From a virus, in the IMG/VR virus record IMGVR_UViG_3300033146_001917, positions 52,241 through 116,240 of that record: a stretch of DNA of 64,000 nucleotides; one strand, given 5' to 3'. How positions within the stretch are numbered: position 1 is the stretch's first letter; the number at the start of each line of letters is the position of its first letter. The position numbers were made by a program, and so were the translations under genes. Of this stretch, positions 7,568 to 16,285 are shown piece after piece. Under the pieces are notes generated by a model that ran no database searches, was not told the DNA's origin, and worked only from the letters and a program-made list of their open reading frames with translations.

Positions 7568-10500
7568 CTATTCTACTGCAGCAGTAATATCTAAATAATG
7601 TACCGTTAGTGATATAACTCCAGCTGTAGCTGGACCACCATTTGCTGTTACTACAATTTCTTGATTAGATAATGATGGATTTGGTAATACAGCAGTAGCA
7701 TTTGTGTTATCAAATGTTGTTCCTGCAGTCAGTGCAATTCCCGCCGCAAAAATATCTGTATCTCCTGATATACCAATATCAAGATCAGTGCATCCAGTAA
7801 ATTCTGTATTAACCCTACCTGTTACTCCAACCACAAATGCTCCATGAGGTATAATATTACTTGCTGTAGTCTTAGTTGAATCTCCAGAAAAAGTTAAGGT
7901 TTCGGATTTCATCTTAATAGCTACAGTTGCCTGTTTATCTGATTGTACAGTTACGTTATCTGTTGCAATAAATGATAAAGCTTCTTGATTACCTAATTGA
8001 AGAATCTTAGCATCACCAACGTATGGATCATAAACAATACGAGATCCTTCACTACCTACAATCGCAGAATAATTTTCTACTTCAGTCCAGTTAATAACAG
8101 TATTGTCATAAAATTCAACATCACCACTAGCACCTTTAAATGTAAGATGACTTAAGGAACGTGGAATCTTGATAGTGCTATGATCTTCTACGTGAATAGC
8201 ATATGGTGCCAACTGGTCTGATATTACTCTTTCAGTATAATATTTACCAAAATTCATAGTGCCTCTAGCAACTCGTAAATATGACGACCCATAATCCTGA
8301 AAAACTTCAGTACCAGCAAGATTTATATAAGTACCTCCTCTAGTAACAGTAGTTCCTATTATACCTATACTATGTGTGCTAGTTATTCCAGCTCCAATGA
8401 ATAATCTAATACTACGACCCCAACACTGAATACTACCTGCCTTTATATGCGTATATGGCCAATCTTTGGCATATAAAATAGATTCTTTTATAAATATTTT
8501 TTGCATATCTATTATGGCTAAATTAACTACACGAGAAGCATTAGTTAATTCCATATAACCATTAAGAAAAGAATTTATGGCACCTTTAGAATTTTTGCTT
8601 TCAATATTAATTGCATCGCATTTGAAACAATTGCCGCCTATCTGTTGATCATCATTCCAAACATTGTCATGTACAAGTAAGGTGGTGGCACGTTTAACAA
8701 TACGCACTACTGATGTATTGTCTAGTGTGGTAGTTGCTAATGTGGCCAATGTTATTGTAGAACCATCATTGTACCTAATTGGAAACCTAGATCCAGATCC
8801 AGTACCTGACATAACCAACAAATAGTATCCAGTATACGCATTAGTAATTAATCCAGGATTTGCAGTAAGTGTTATTACTGAATCAGGATATGCAACCCAA
8901 CTAGACACATTCATATCAGCTGTTCCAGTTATCTGTTCCCAAGAATCATCACCAGCTAATACGATAAAGTTAGGATATCCTCCATAGTATGGACTTAAAT
9001 TCTGGTCAAATACATGGTATCCTTCACTTAATAAATCATTAGATGATAATTGCCATTCTCCTACTGGAAACTGAAGAGTAATATCGTGATGTACAAACTC
9101 AGGAATAGCTCGTATTGCTGCGGCAACAGTTTTTATTGGACCCCATGCATTAGCTTGAGTCTGATTTGCAATAGTAATTGATTCAGATGGATCAGTTCCA
9201 TTGACTGAATCCATCTGAATAGTGAAACTCTCTTGTGTCGCAGATACTGCAAAACTATCTACATAATGTTTGGTAACTGCATGCGTATTCAACGTAGGTT
9301 CACTAGGAATGAGTAAATTTCGCCCTACTGCGCAATCTCCAGATTCCGTGACTTGGAATGCTAGAGTTTCAGAACCTGGATTACCTATATCTACTCGAAA
9401 CACTCCACCACCAGCACCACCAGCTTGATGAGATAATTGTGTATGATTAACTTGTTCAGCTGAACCATCCCAATAATGTCCCTTCAATAATAGAGGAGGA
9501 GAACCTTTAAGTGGAGCACTTGCAGTAGCTTCTTCCCCATTCATCCATGTTTGTCCATCAGCGTATACTGCCCATATTGGACGTTGATTTATGGTATGAT
9601 CCATAAGCTTAAACATAGGATAATTCTGAGCAAACTCAGACGCTCGTACAACAAACGCATTGGATAATGCATTGTTGGCATAAAATAGACCATAGTTAGT
9701 AGCCCATGCATTTGGACTAGTAGGGTCAACTCCATCGTCATGAACTAATGCCTGATAACAAACAGAATTAGATTGGTTTTTAACAGATTCTTGGAATCCT
9801 CCACTGCCTTGAAATGTAGCAATAAATCCATTTTCTTGCTTTGGAATACTGTTTGTTGGAGGGTCTTGCCAACCACCAAACATAGCTGATTCGTATCCAT
9901 AGCTAGATGTATTATTACCTAGATGAGCCACGTAATGAGCATCTCCAGCTCCACGATGCATAATTTTAGTAAATGATCCACCGACAATAGACTGTTCTGT
10001 TATTTCACCATAGAGCCAATATCTAAAGTCTGTTTCTCCCGGGCGATGATCTATTCGTGCATAAATAGATGCATTTTCGGTAGCAGTATCATAAGGTGGA
10101 ACATAGTGTCTCTGATAATAACTTACTGATGTAGGGTTAGGAGTTTCAGTATTGTTGGTTAAACCTGACACTATGTCTACTTGATTAGTTCCCACTACTA
10201 ATCCATCTTGAGTATGTAATTGGTTACAATATATATCCGTATAGTCACTGTCGTCTGCTAGTCTAATATTAAGAGAATTACCATTTTGATATATAGCAGG
10301 ATAGACAGAGGAATCCCCGCCAAAAAAAATAGGGCCTAACATGGCCCGAGTTCCGTCTTGACGAAAATATATGGTATGATCATCATCATTTAAACCTGAT
10401 AATCCACCATGGTCAAATAGTGTTATATCAACCATATCAGGGTCTAGTTTACCATTCGAGTTTAGTAAAACTGGATGCCCGGCACCTTCAGATCCAGATA

Positions 10501-10771
10501 CAGAATCCAAAAAAGAACTACGAATAAAATACCTATCATTTAATTCTACATGTGCAGAAGTGCTAACTTCATGTAATGATAAAGCAGCTTGTTCATCAAT
10601 GGCTTCTACTTGCTGAATACGAGTGGTAAGATCTATAAGCTCTTTCTGTAGAGAAACCAATAAGCTCTTGTACTCTTGACGAGTAGAGGCATGATTAAGT
10701 CCTCGTTGCACATTGTTGAGAACATATTCTATAGATCGTATTCGTTGTTCTTCAATTGGATTCCAAGACAT
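7568..10771 (-). CDS. Large tailspike or tail fibre protein
   Basis: 1067 aa. Residues 1-75 are helical, possibly coiled coil. Residues 124-143 (LSGLNDDDHTIYFRQDGTRA) match the DDDHxxYxxxDGxRA junction common in phage fibres. From about 515 to 900 the sequence has beta-helix character, opening with VNGTDPSES and a PIKTVAAAI block like those at the start of pectate-lyase-fold tailspikes. The last 120 residues form a beta module (IALTAGTTFDN...) also seen as a separate gene at 21124-21513. It likely binds or degrades a surface polysaccharide. ATG 10771 follows GGAGGA. It contains two clear dispersed GGCGG motifs (7741 and 10317 regions). Confidence 0.8.
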   Translation of the reverse strand: MSWNPIEEQRIRSIEYVLNNVQRGLNHASTRQEYKSLLVSLQKELIDLTTRIQQVEAIDEQAALSLHEVSTSAHVELNDRYFIRSSFLDSVSGSEGAGHPVLLNSNGKLDPDMVDITLFDHGGLSGLNDDDHTIYFRQDGTRAMLGPIFFGGDSSVYPAIYQNGNSLNIRLADDSDYTDIYCNQLHTQDGLVVGTNQVDIVSGLTNNTETPNPTSVSYYQRHYVPPYDTATENASIYARIDHRPGETDFRYWLYGEITEQSIVGGSFTKIMHRGAGDAHYVAHLGNNTSSYGYESAMFGGWQDPPTNSIPKQENGFIATFQGSGGFQESVKNQSNSVCYQALVHDDGVDPTSPNAWATNYGLFYANNALSNAFVVRASEFAQNYPMFKLMDHTINQRPIWAVYADGQTWMNGEEATASAPLKGSPPLLLKGHYWDGSAEQVNHTQLSHQAGGAGGGVFRVDIGNPGSETLAFQVTESGDCAVGRNLLIPSEPTLNTHAVTKHYVDSFAVSATQESFTIQMDSVNGTDPSESITIANQTQANAWGPIKTVAAAIRAIPEFVHHDITLQFPVGEWQLSSNDLLSEGYHVFDQNLSPYYGGYPNFIVLAGDDSWEQITGTADMNVSSWVAYPDSVITLTANPGLITNAYTGYYLLVMSGTGSGSRFPIRYNDGSTITLATLATTTLDNTSVVRIVKRATTLLVHDNVWNDDQQIGGNCFKCDAINIESKNSKGAINSFLNGYMELTNASRVVNLAIIDMQKIFIKESILYAKDWPYTHIKAGSIQCWGRSIRLFIGAGITSTHSIGIIGTTVTRGGTYINLAGTEVFQDYGSSYLRVARGTMNFGKYYTERVISDQLAPYAIHVEDHSTIKIPRSLSHLTFKGASGDVEFYDNTVINWTEVENYSAIVGSEGSRIVYDPYVGDAKILQLGNQEALSFIATDNVTVQSDKQATVAIKMKSETLTFSGDSTKTTASNIIPHGAFVVGVTGRVNTEFTGCTDLDIGISGDTDIFAAGIALTAGTTFDNTNATAVLPNPSLSNQEIVVTANGGPATAGVISLTVHYLDITAAVE
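10315..10330 (-). repeat. Strongest copy of a dispersed T-tract + GGCGG motif
   Basis: On the minus strand this site reads TTTTTTTTGGCGGGG. About 24 further sites show the same plan (T-rich run, then GGCGG), with the plus-strand CCGCC at 212, 2798, 4120, 5153, 7741, 10908, 16535, 18223, 18931, 20914, 28499, 31302, 32854, 34579, 35266, 37935, 39791, 42610, 45221, 57626, 58670 and 62702. Sites in the opposite orientation lie near 38506, 40779, 53188 and 58854. They occur inside unrelated genes and in one spacer. Confidence 0.6.
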
Positions 10772-11017
10772 TTAGTCCTCCATTACAGGTGGTTGAGCTG
10801 ACTTTCGAGTAGTAACAAATTTACTACTTACATTCATTCCACAATAAGTACCATATACACCCATAATCCCAGCGACAAAAGCAGCTAATACAGACGCAGA
10901 CGCTTCTCCGCCAAATGATTTACTAACTATCATTGCTATAGTAACAGCAGTGGTAAGTAAAAGTGCGAGAAGTCCCATAAAAAATTTACGACTAGTTTTC
11001 TTAGATTTATTAGACAT
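10772..11017 (-). CDS. Small two-helix membrane protein, holin-like candidate
   Basis: 81 aa. A basic N terminus (KSKKTSRK) precedes two hydrophobic segments, about residues 12-32 and 40-62, followed by a charged tail. Size and topology fit a class II-type holin, but other small phage membrane proteins look alike. The start overlaps the upstream membrane-protein stop as TAATG, so the two are probably made together. Both lie just upstream of a large fibre gene. Confidence 0.5.
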   Translation of the reverse strand: MSNKSKKTSRKFFMGLLALLLTTAVTIAMIVSKSFGGEASASVLAAFVAGIMGVYGTYCGMNVSSKFVTTRKSAQPPVMED

Positions 11018-11424
11018 TATTTATTCCTCCAATTTGGTAATAATCTTTTTACATCATATCTAACTTCTTCAAGTGTTTTATTGATGTTATCAAGTGTTGT
11101 TTCAATTGTGCGTTGCTTCAATTGGATCTGACGAATTTCTTCATCAAGTCTTTCGTGCCTTGTTGTAGCTACGGTATTGTATTTTTCAAGACGTTGTTCG
11201 ATAACATCATTAGCTGCTTCCAGCGATGAAATCTTAGTAGTGACTATACCGTAAGAGATACCTACAGATAGAATTACTGCTACTAATGCCACAAGTGCTT
11301 GAACCCAAGAAAATATTTTATAATTTTTTTCAATAGGATTAGTGTTCTGTCTTTCAGTAAGTTCAGCAATCATTTCGTCTTGTTTTCTTAGTGTAGACAA
11401 TACTAGTTCTAATTCTTCTGACAT
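11017..11424 (-). CDS. Membrane protein with coiled coil, lysis-associated candidate
   Basis: 135 aa. A helical N terminus (about 1-35) is followed by one membrane segment (about 38-63) and a long heptad-like region (about 68-128) ending in a basic tail. Such proteins, paired with a small holin-like protein, are often lysis accessories (antiholin or spanin-like), though no lipobox is seen. The ribosome binding site GGAG lies in a perfect 8-bp inverted repeat abutting the ATG (11425-11451), so translation may be structure-controlled. Confidence 0.5.
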   Translation of the reverse strand: MSEELELVLSTLRKQDEMIAELTERQNTNPIEKNYKIFSWVQALVALVAVILSVGISYGIVTTKISSLEAANDVIEQRLEKYNTVATTRHERLDEEIRQIQLKQRTIETTLDNINKTLEEVRYDVKRLLPNWRNK

Positions 11425-11451
11425 AGATAATCTCCAATTGGTGGATTATCT
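11425..11451 (-). promoter_or_regulatory. Hairpin holding the ribosome binding site of the 135-aa membrane protein
   Basis: AGATAATC (11425-11432) pairs with GATTATCT (11444-11451), a perfect 8-bp stem with an 11-base loop. In the minus-strand transcript the 3' arm ends at the base before the ATG, and the GGAG lies at the loop/stem edge. The loop itself contains the palindrome CCAATTGG. Folding would block ribosome access. Phage lambda has a comparable structure upstream of its holin gene; the parallel is an inference. Confidence 0.55.
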
Positions 11452-11483
11452 AATTTTATCATACCGAAGATGATGGACAAGAA

Positions 11484-13481
11484 CTAGAGATCGTTTTGTA
11501 CCATGGAAGACACTAAGTCATGAAATGAATACTGGGGGTACCAATTCAGTAAATTATGTGCTTTAGAAGCGTCACCAATTAGCACATTGACTTCTGCAGG
11601 ACGGAAGAATCTAGGATCAACTGTAACATACTTCTGGTAATCACCTAGTCCAGCAATACCAAAAGCTATTTCACAAAATTCACGTATAGAACGAGTTTCT
11701 CCAGTAGCTAGGATAAAATCTTGTGGTTCATGATGGTTTAACATTCTCCACATACCCTCTACATAATCTCCAGCAAAACCCCAGTCACGTTTAGCTTCAA
11801 GATTACCTAATGCGATAACGTCTTGTTCACCACGTTTAATCGCACCTATTCCAAGAGTTATCTTACGAGTAACAAAGCTAGATCCTCGACGTGGAGAATT
11901 GCCTATAACTAAAGTACCAATTCCAGCCATTACATCTCCAGTCTCTGTCTCTACGTCAAACACATGTTGATTCTGAGAATGTATGCTAATAATTTTAGTT
12001 ATTTGATTATTGATTTTCTTAAGATGTTGCCCCTTGTTGGGAAAATCAGGAGAATGCAAGTTTACTTGATAATATATAGTATTATTTTGAAGAAAACTAT
12101 TAATATTCCATAATTGATGTGTGACTGATTGAATTAAATACAAAATCCCTTGAGCTAAAATTGGAGAATTAGTTTTAAAAGATTTAAATTCATGTATGTA
12201 TTTATCTTTTTTTGACTCATCAGCTGCATAATAACCTCTAAGAAAAGATAACTTTATATCAGAAGCACTATTCAAAATCTGCTTTGGCACCTTCTTATGT
12301 TTAGTTTTTCGTTCGTAAAGTTGTTTCCTTAACCAACTACAATGATCTTTCCCTAACCCGGTTACTACAGATTGAGTAGTTGTTCCACCAAAGCCAGAAA
12401 TAAATTCTTTTTCTGGAATACTAATGTCGCAGAACAAATCAGAAATTAAGTTACTGAATTCATTTCTTAATTCTTGATCATTGTTAGTAAATTGAATATG
12501 ATTTTCTCCAATATAACCACCACCTGTAAGTAACCCCATTAGATATGCCATATCGGTTAGAATAGTTTTGGTTTCGTTAGACTTTGGCATAGTTCCAAAC
12601 ATAACCATAGAATCTTTTTTAAAATCTCTAGCTGGTTTTTTCTGTTGTTCTGAATTAATTAACTTATGGTTGGGTGTTGTAGTTACAACACCACAACGTG
12701 CATTTGTAACTTGTTTGTACTGATTTTCGGTAGATAATTTATTTATCTTCTTGCGACTAACAGTTATTAATTTTACAAATTTAAAACCATTCCAGATCTC
12801 TGTATTATCATTTCTATAATCTTTTTCTAGATATGAGCTATCATGACTAATATCACTTCTGTACGAAATTAATTCTGATACGTATTGAATATCAATATCG
12901 TTATTCTTTTTAGTGAAAATAGGTGTTTCTGCAAATAAACATTCATGATTAAAGAGGATACCATTACAAGCAAACATTTTATATGCTTCACGATAGTTAA
13001 CAGTAGCCCAATATCCATATAGTTTAGATACTCCATACGGACTACGAGGATGAAATGCTGTAATCTCTGTGGCTAATTCGCCATTAGTTAGATTACCAAA
13101 TAATTCACTAGTAGCTGCTTGATAAAATCTGGTATGATATCCAGAAATACGTATCGCTTCAAGGCAATTAAGTACACCTAGTCCAGTAACATTACTTGTA
13201 TAGATAGGTTGCTTAAATGAACTGCCAACATGACTCTGTGCAGCTAAGTTATAAAATTCATTTGGTTTAGCAGTTTGACATAGATGTACCAAGCTAGTTA
13301 GATCTTCTAGGTCACCTTCAATAATTTCAATATCGTTTTCAAGGTGTTTTACATTGCCTAAATCATTTGAAGATGTTCTACGTTTTAGTCCATATACTTT
13401 GTAGTCTTTTTTCAAAAGTAGTTCGGCTAGGTATGATCCATCTTGTCCAGTAATTCCCGTGATGACTGCCGTTTTATTCAT
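11484..13481 (-). CDS. gmd: GDP-mannose 4,6-dehydratase interrupted by an intein
   Basis: 665 aa, of which residues 181-528 are an intein; the exteins total 317 aa. The N-extein shows the NADP-binding GITGQDGSYLAE, the catalytic ATSELFG segment and SPYGVSK (Y149, K153). The joined exteins would read FNHE-SPRRGSSFVTRK, the conserved GMD sequence. The enzyme converts GDP-mannose to GDP-4-keto-6-deoxymannose, a precursor of fucose, rhamnose or perosamine-type sugars. It ends the glycan block, suggesting that the phage makes its own sugar donor. No reductase or epimerase partner is seen nearby. Confidence 0.93.
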   Translation of the reverse strand: MNKTAVITGITGQDGSYLAELLLKKDYKVYGLKRRTSSNDLGNVKHLENDIEIIEGDLEDLTSLVHLCQTAKPNEFYNLAAQSHVGSSFKQPIYTSNVTGLGVLNCLEAIRISGYHTRFYQAATSELFGNLTNGELATEITAFHPRSPYGVSKLYGYWATVNYREAYKMFACNGILFNHECLFAETPIFTKKNNDIDIQYVSELISYRSDISHDSSYLEKDYRNDNTEIWNGFKFVKLITVSRKKINKLSTENQYKQVTNARCGVVTTTPNHKLINSEQQKKPARDFKKDSMVMFGTMPKSNETKTILTDMAYLMGLLTGGGYIGENHIQFTNNDQELRNEFSNLISDLFCDISIPEKEFISGFGGTTTQSVVTGLGKDHCSWLRKQLYERKTKHKKVPKQILNSASDIKLSFLRGYYAADESKKDKYIHEFKSFKTNSPILAQGILYLIQSVTHQLWNINSFLQNNTIYYQVNLHSPDFPNKGQHLKKINNQITKIISIHSQNQHVFDVETETGDVMAGIGTLVIGNSPRRGSSFVTRKITLGIGAIKRGEQDVIALGNLEAKRDWGFAGDYVEGMWRMLNHHEPQDFILATGETRSIREFCEIAFGIAGLGDYQKYVTVDPRFFRPAEVNVLIGDASKAHNLLNWYPQYSFHDLVSSMVQNDL
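11898..12941 (-). mobile_element. Intein with LAGLIDADG-like endonuclease domain in gmd
   Basis: 348 aa. It begins with Cys181 (CLFAETPIFT), has block B TTTPNHKL with the TxxH pattern, block F HVFDVETETGDVMAG and ends GTLVIGN followed by Ser529. The penultimate residue is Gly instead of the usual His. Two LAGLIDADG-like helices are visible: YLMGLLTGGGYIG near 313 and FLRGYYAADE near 413. The first has GGG where GDG is normal, so an active-site Asp may be lost and endonuclease activity is doubtful. Splicing should restore an intact dehydratase. Confidence 0.9.
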
Positions 13482-13486
13482 AAATA

Positions 13487-14545
13487 TTACCTTAGATTTT
13501 CTAAGAAATGTGTTATTTGTATAAATTCAGCATCAAAATCAATATGTTGCTTAAACTTATTATATGTATAATTAGAATACATATTGTAATTGTCTGCCAT
13601 TTTGCGCAATTCTTCAGCAATTTGATATGTATTTAGTTTATTAACATCAATAACAGTTTTGTAATTCTCGTACAAATCTGCCGACGTCATTCCGTTTTGG
13701 TATGAGCATCCAACTAATGCAGGAGTACCTGTAGCAAAAGCTTGATGTATATTGTACCCATAACCTTCATCTTCTTTTTTTACATGCCACAAAAAACCAT
13801 GAGTTGCAAAAGCCTTATGTAAATCTATGGCTGAATATGGATTATCTCTATTACCAGCACCATATATATGAACATCCCAATCATTAAGTTCTTTCTCTAA
13901 TGCTATTAATTGATTCACACTAGATGTAAAATGTTGTAAATTCATAATTGATTTAGGGTTGTTACAATAACGTGGTTTAAAAATATTTAGATCAAATTCT
14001 TGATGATAAAAACATCTATTATGATCTTTGAGGCTAGAAGTAGTAAGTTTAGCTGAAGTTAGTAAATTACTAATAGGTAAATTAGGCCAATTATTACCTG
14101 CTTGAAAAATAAATTTAGCATGAGGTTGATATTGCTTAATAAGCTTTTTGAATGGTTCGATATGACTAGGCATAGATGCAATAACAATATCAAATTTTAT
14201 ATTTTTAAAAGCTTCTAAAGTTATAGCGTTATGGTCTAACTTGTCGATGTGAGTAGTGTCTATGATTTTATAGATTCCAGTATCTACCTTATTAATGTCT
14301 TTATTTACATATGAATCTACACCATGTAAAACTTCAATTGGATTACCAAAAATATCTAGACAAGTTTCTACTGTAATATCAAGGAATTGTCTTGCAGTAT
14401 TAATATGTGGATACACATGCCAAAAACCTTCTTGGAACCATTCTAATCCAATCGGTCTATATAATGTCCACCCAAGACGTCTCTCAAACAAAATCTGTAA
14501 TGAGTGATACAAATCTTGATGATGAAGATCAGCAAATACTTTCAT
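13487..14545 (-). CDS. Glycosyltransferase (GT-B, family 4-like)
   Basis: 352 aa. The N-terminal Rossmann half starts MKVFADLHHQDLYHSL. The C-terminal half has HIYGAGN, then DEGYGYNIHQAFATGTPAL, which corresponds to the EX7E donor-site motif of GT4 enzymes with Gln at the second acidic position. Such divergence is common in phage-coded glycosyltransferases. It should transfer a sugar onto a virion, DNA base or cell-surface acceptor; which one is not shown. AGGAT precedes the ATG. Confidence 0.75.
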   Translation of the reverse strand: MKVFADLHHQDLYHSLQILFERRLGWTLYRPIGLEWFQEGFWHVYPHINTARQFLDITVETCLDIFGNPIEVLHGVDSYVNKDINKVDTGIYKIIDTTHIDKLDHNAITLEAFKNIKFDIVIASMPSHIEPFKKLIKQYQPHAKFIFQAGNNWPNLPISNLLTSAKLTTSSLKDHNRCFYHQEFDLNIFKPRYCNNPKSIMNLQHFTSSVNQLIALEKELNDWDVHIYGAGNRDNPYSAIDLHKAFATHGFLWHVKKEDEGYGYNIHQAFATGTPALVGCSYQNGMTSADLYENYKTVIDVNKLNTYQIAEELRKMADNYNMYSNYTYNKFKQHIDFDAEFIQITHFLENLR

Positions 14546-14549
14546 GCAG

Positions 14550-15578
14550 TTATCCTATGTAATTATTCCATTGTTTTACTATAGCATCCTCTCCAAAATA
14601 TTTTATCGCACTATCTCTTCCAGCTTGACTGATTTGTTTAGCAAACGATTCATTCGATATCAACTCTGTAATATATTGCTGTAACTCAGTTTTATTATCA
14701 GATATGAAACCATTAGTTTCATTTTCTATCAAGTTAGGTATCTCGTATAAATTATGACCTGGAAAGTAACGTGCATTACCATGTTGTGGACCTATAGCTA
14801 CAATTGGAATACCAGTCATCCATGCTTCCATAAAATTTAATGTATAGCTAGCAGGATGAGTACCTGTATAAAAATATATTCTATTACGTCTTAATTCTTG
14901 TAATAATTTATCGTACGGAATTTTACCAGTTGTCCAGTCACCAATATTCTGGTTACCTGGTCCAAATAGATGTCTATTGAATGGACGAGTCACTTCCTCA
15001 AAAAAATAATAGTTGCATGCCCTGTGTCGGTTTTTCATATCTTGTACAAATGATATGACACGTTCTTGTTCTCCTGACCAATTTTTATATTGGTCAGGAT
15101 CTTTATAGAAACGTATGATTGTGTCATGACCTATATACCCAGGAATATTTTGTTCCATAGGTGAATATCGTATTATTTCAAGACCTTCATTTCTGCAATA
15201 TTGTAATGTTTGTTCTACCGAATTTACAGACTGTCCAATAGTACGCCAAATAACTCGTTTATGTTTAATTTTGTCCCAGTTCTGCACAATCCATTGTGGG
15301 GAATGCATAACTATAAAGACATCAAACCTATCAATAAAATCTGAAGTTAGAAAATTCTTTCCATCTTGACCAGGATGTTGCTTACCTATTTTACTAAATA
15401 AATCAACATCATCTTTGTCATAAATAAGATTTTTAATTCCTGGGCGCATATTATCAACACTAGAATTAGGATTAAAATATGCACCTGGTGAGAAAACATC
15501 ATATCCTAATTTTGACAATAGGGACACTTCGTCAAATTCTAAAATTGAGTGACAGGAATGGTAAAATATTTTAGTCAT
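14550..15578 (-). CDS. Glycosyltransferase (GT-B fold)
   Basis: 342 aa. The N-terminal part is a Rossmann-like half; the C-terminal part has the donor-binding stretch TLNFMEAWMTGIPIVAIG and, close to it, HNLYEIPNLIEN and GRDSAIKYFG, as in GT4-like enzymes where a Glu-rich loop precedes G-x-P. Acceptor and donor are not identifiable. It is in a row with other glycan genes and its start overlaps the methyltransferase stop (TAATG), indicating coupled translation. Confidence 0.75.
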   Translation of the reverse strand: MTKIFYHSCHSILEFDEVSLLSKLGYDVFSPGAYFNPNSSVDNMRPGIKNLIYDKDDVDLFSKIGKQHPGQDGKNFLTSDFIDRFDVFIVMHSPQWIVQNWDKIKHKRVIWRTIGQSVNSVEQTLQYCRNEGLEIIRYSPMEQNIPGYIGHDTIIRFYKDPDQYKNWSGEQERVISFVQDMKNRHRACNYYFFEEVTRPFNRHLFGPGNQNIGDWTTGKIPYDKLLQELRRNRIYFYTGTHPASYTLNFMEAWMTGIPIVAIGPQHGNARYFPGHNLYEIPNLIENETNGFISDNKTELQQYITELISNESFAKQISQAGRDSAIKYFGEDAIVKQWNNYIG

Positions 15579-16285
15579 TATATAGTTTTAACCCAAAGTG
15601 TTTGCTGATAATCTAACAAACAAGTCCAACCATGTTGATACAAATATTGTTTAGCAAGTCTAGGTTTGCCTCCTCCTGGAAGGCGATTATCATCTATGAG
15701 AACTATACTTGTATCTGACAAGTTTGACTCTATTGCTTTAAATTCGTTTAAGCAATGTTCTTGACATGGAATAACTATATCTTTAAATTCAGATATTATT
15801 TCTGTATGCGATTTAGATTGCAGTATTTTTTCTGCTGCGTGAATGTCCTGTTGTCCATTATATTTACGTAGCATATCTCCATATGGATAGTCATAGCTAT
15901 CAAGGTACAGTAAATCTACTGTACCAGAATAGTTGCGTAAGAATGTTACAGAATCTAAACAATGAAAAGAAGCATTGATATCTGACATCCATTCTGAAAT
16001 ACATTCAGTTGCTGTATTTAAATGTTGTTGGTCATTATCAACTACAATCAATTCCCCGTCATTTTCGTATATATATTCAGCAAAAATGCTAGTAGACATT
16101 CCTGCACCTAAATCATCTTTTTGACGTTGACATCCAGTTTCAATAATTGTCGGATTATGATGCTTTTGAACTAAAAGATTAAGAGCAATATTAAATGTCC
16201 AATACCTACTGTTTCCTTTATTGTATTTATTGTAAAACCAATGGTTGTCGCAATCATTACCTGTATTGTATACTATTTTATTCAT
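15578..16285 (-). CDS. SAM-dependent methyltransferase of the glycan block
   Basis: 235 aa. IIETGCQRQKDDLGAGMST near residue 50 resembles motif I of Methyltransf_24/FkbM-like enzymes (E-x-G...G-x-S-T). ELIVVDNDQQHLN gives the acidic ribose-binding residue and DLLYLDSYDYPY the catalytic-loop Asp. Embedded between glycosyltransferases, it most likely O-methylates a sugar, an inference from context. The start lies eight bases inside the upstream glycosyltransferase gene. Confidence 0.7.
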   Translation of the reverse strand: MNKIVYNTGNDCDNHWFYNKYNKGNSRYWTFNIALNLLVQKHHNPTIIETGCQRQKDDLGAGMSTSIFAEYIYENDGELIVVDNDQQHLNTATECISEWMSDINASFHCLDSVTFLRNYSGTVDLLYLDSYDYPYGDMLRKYNGQQDIHAAEKILQSKSHTEIISEFKDIVIPCQEHCLNEFKAIESNLSDTSIVLIDDNRLPGGGKPRLAKQYLYQHGWTCLLDYQQTLWVKTI

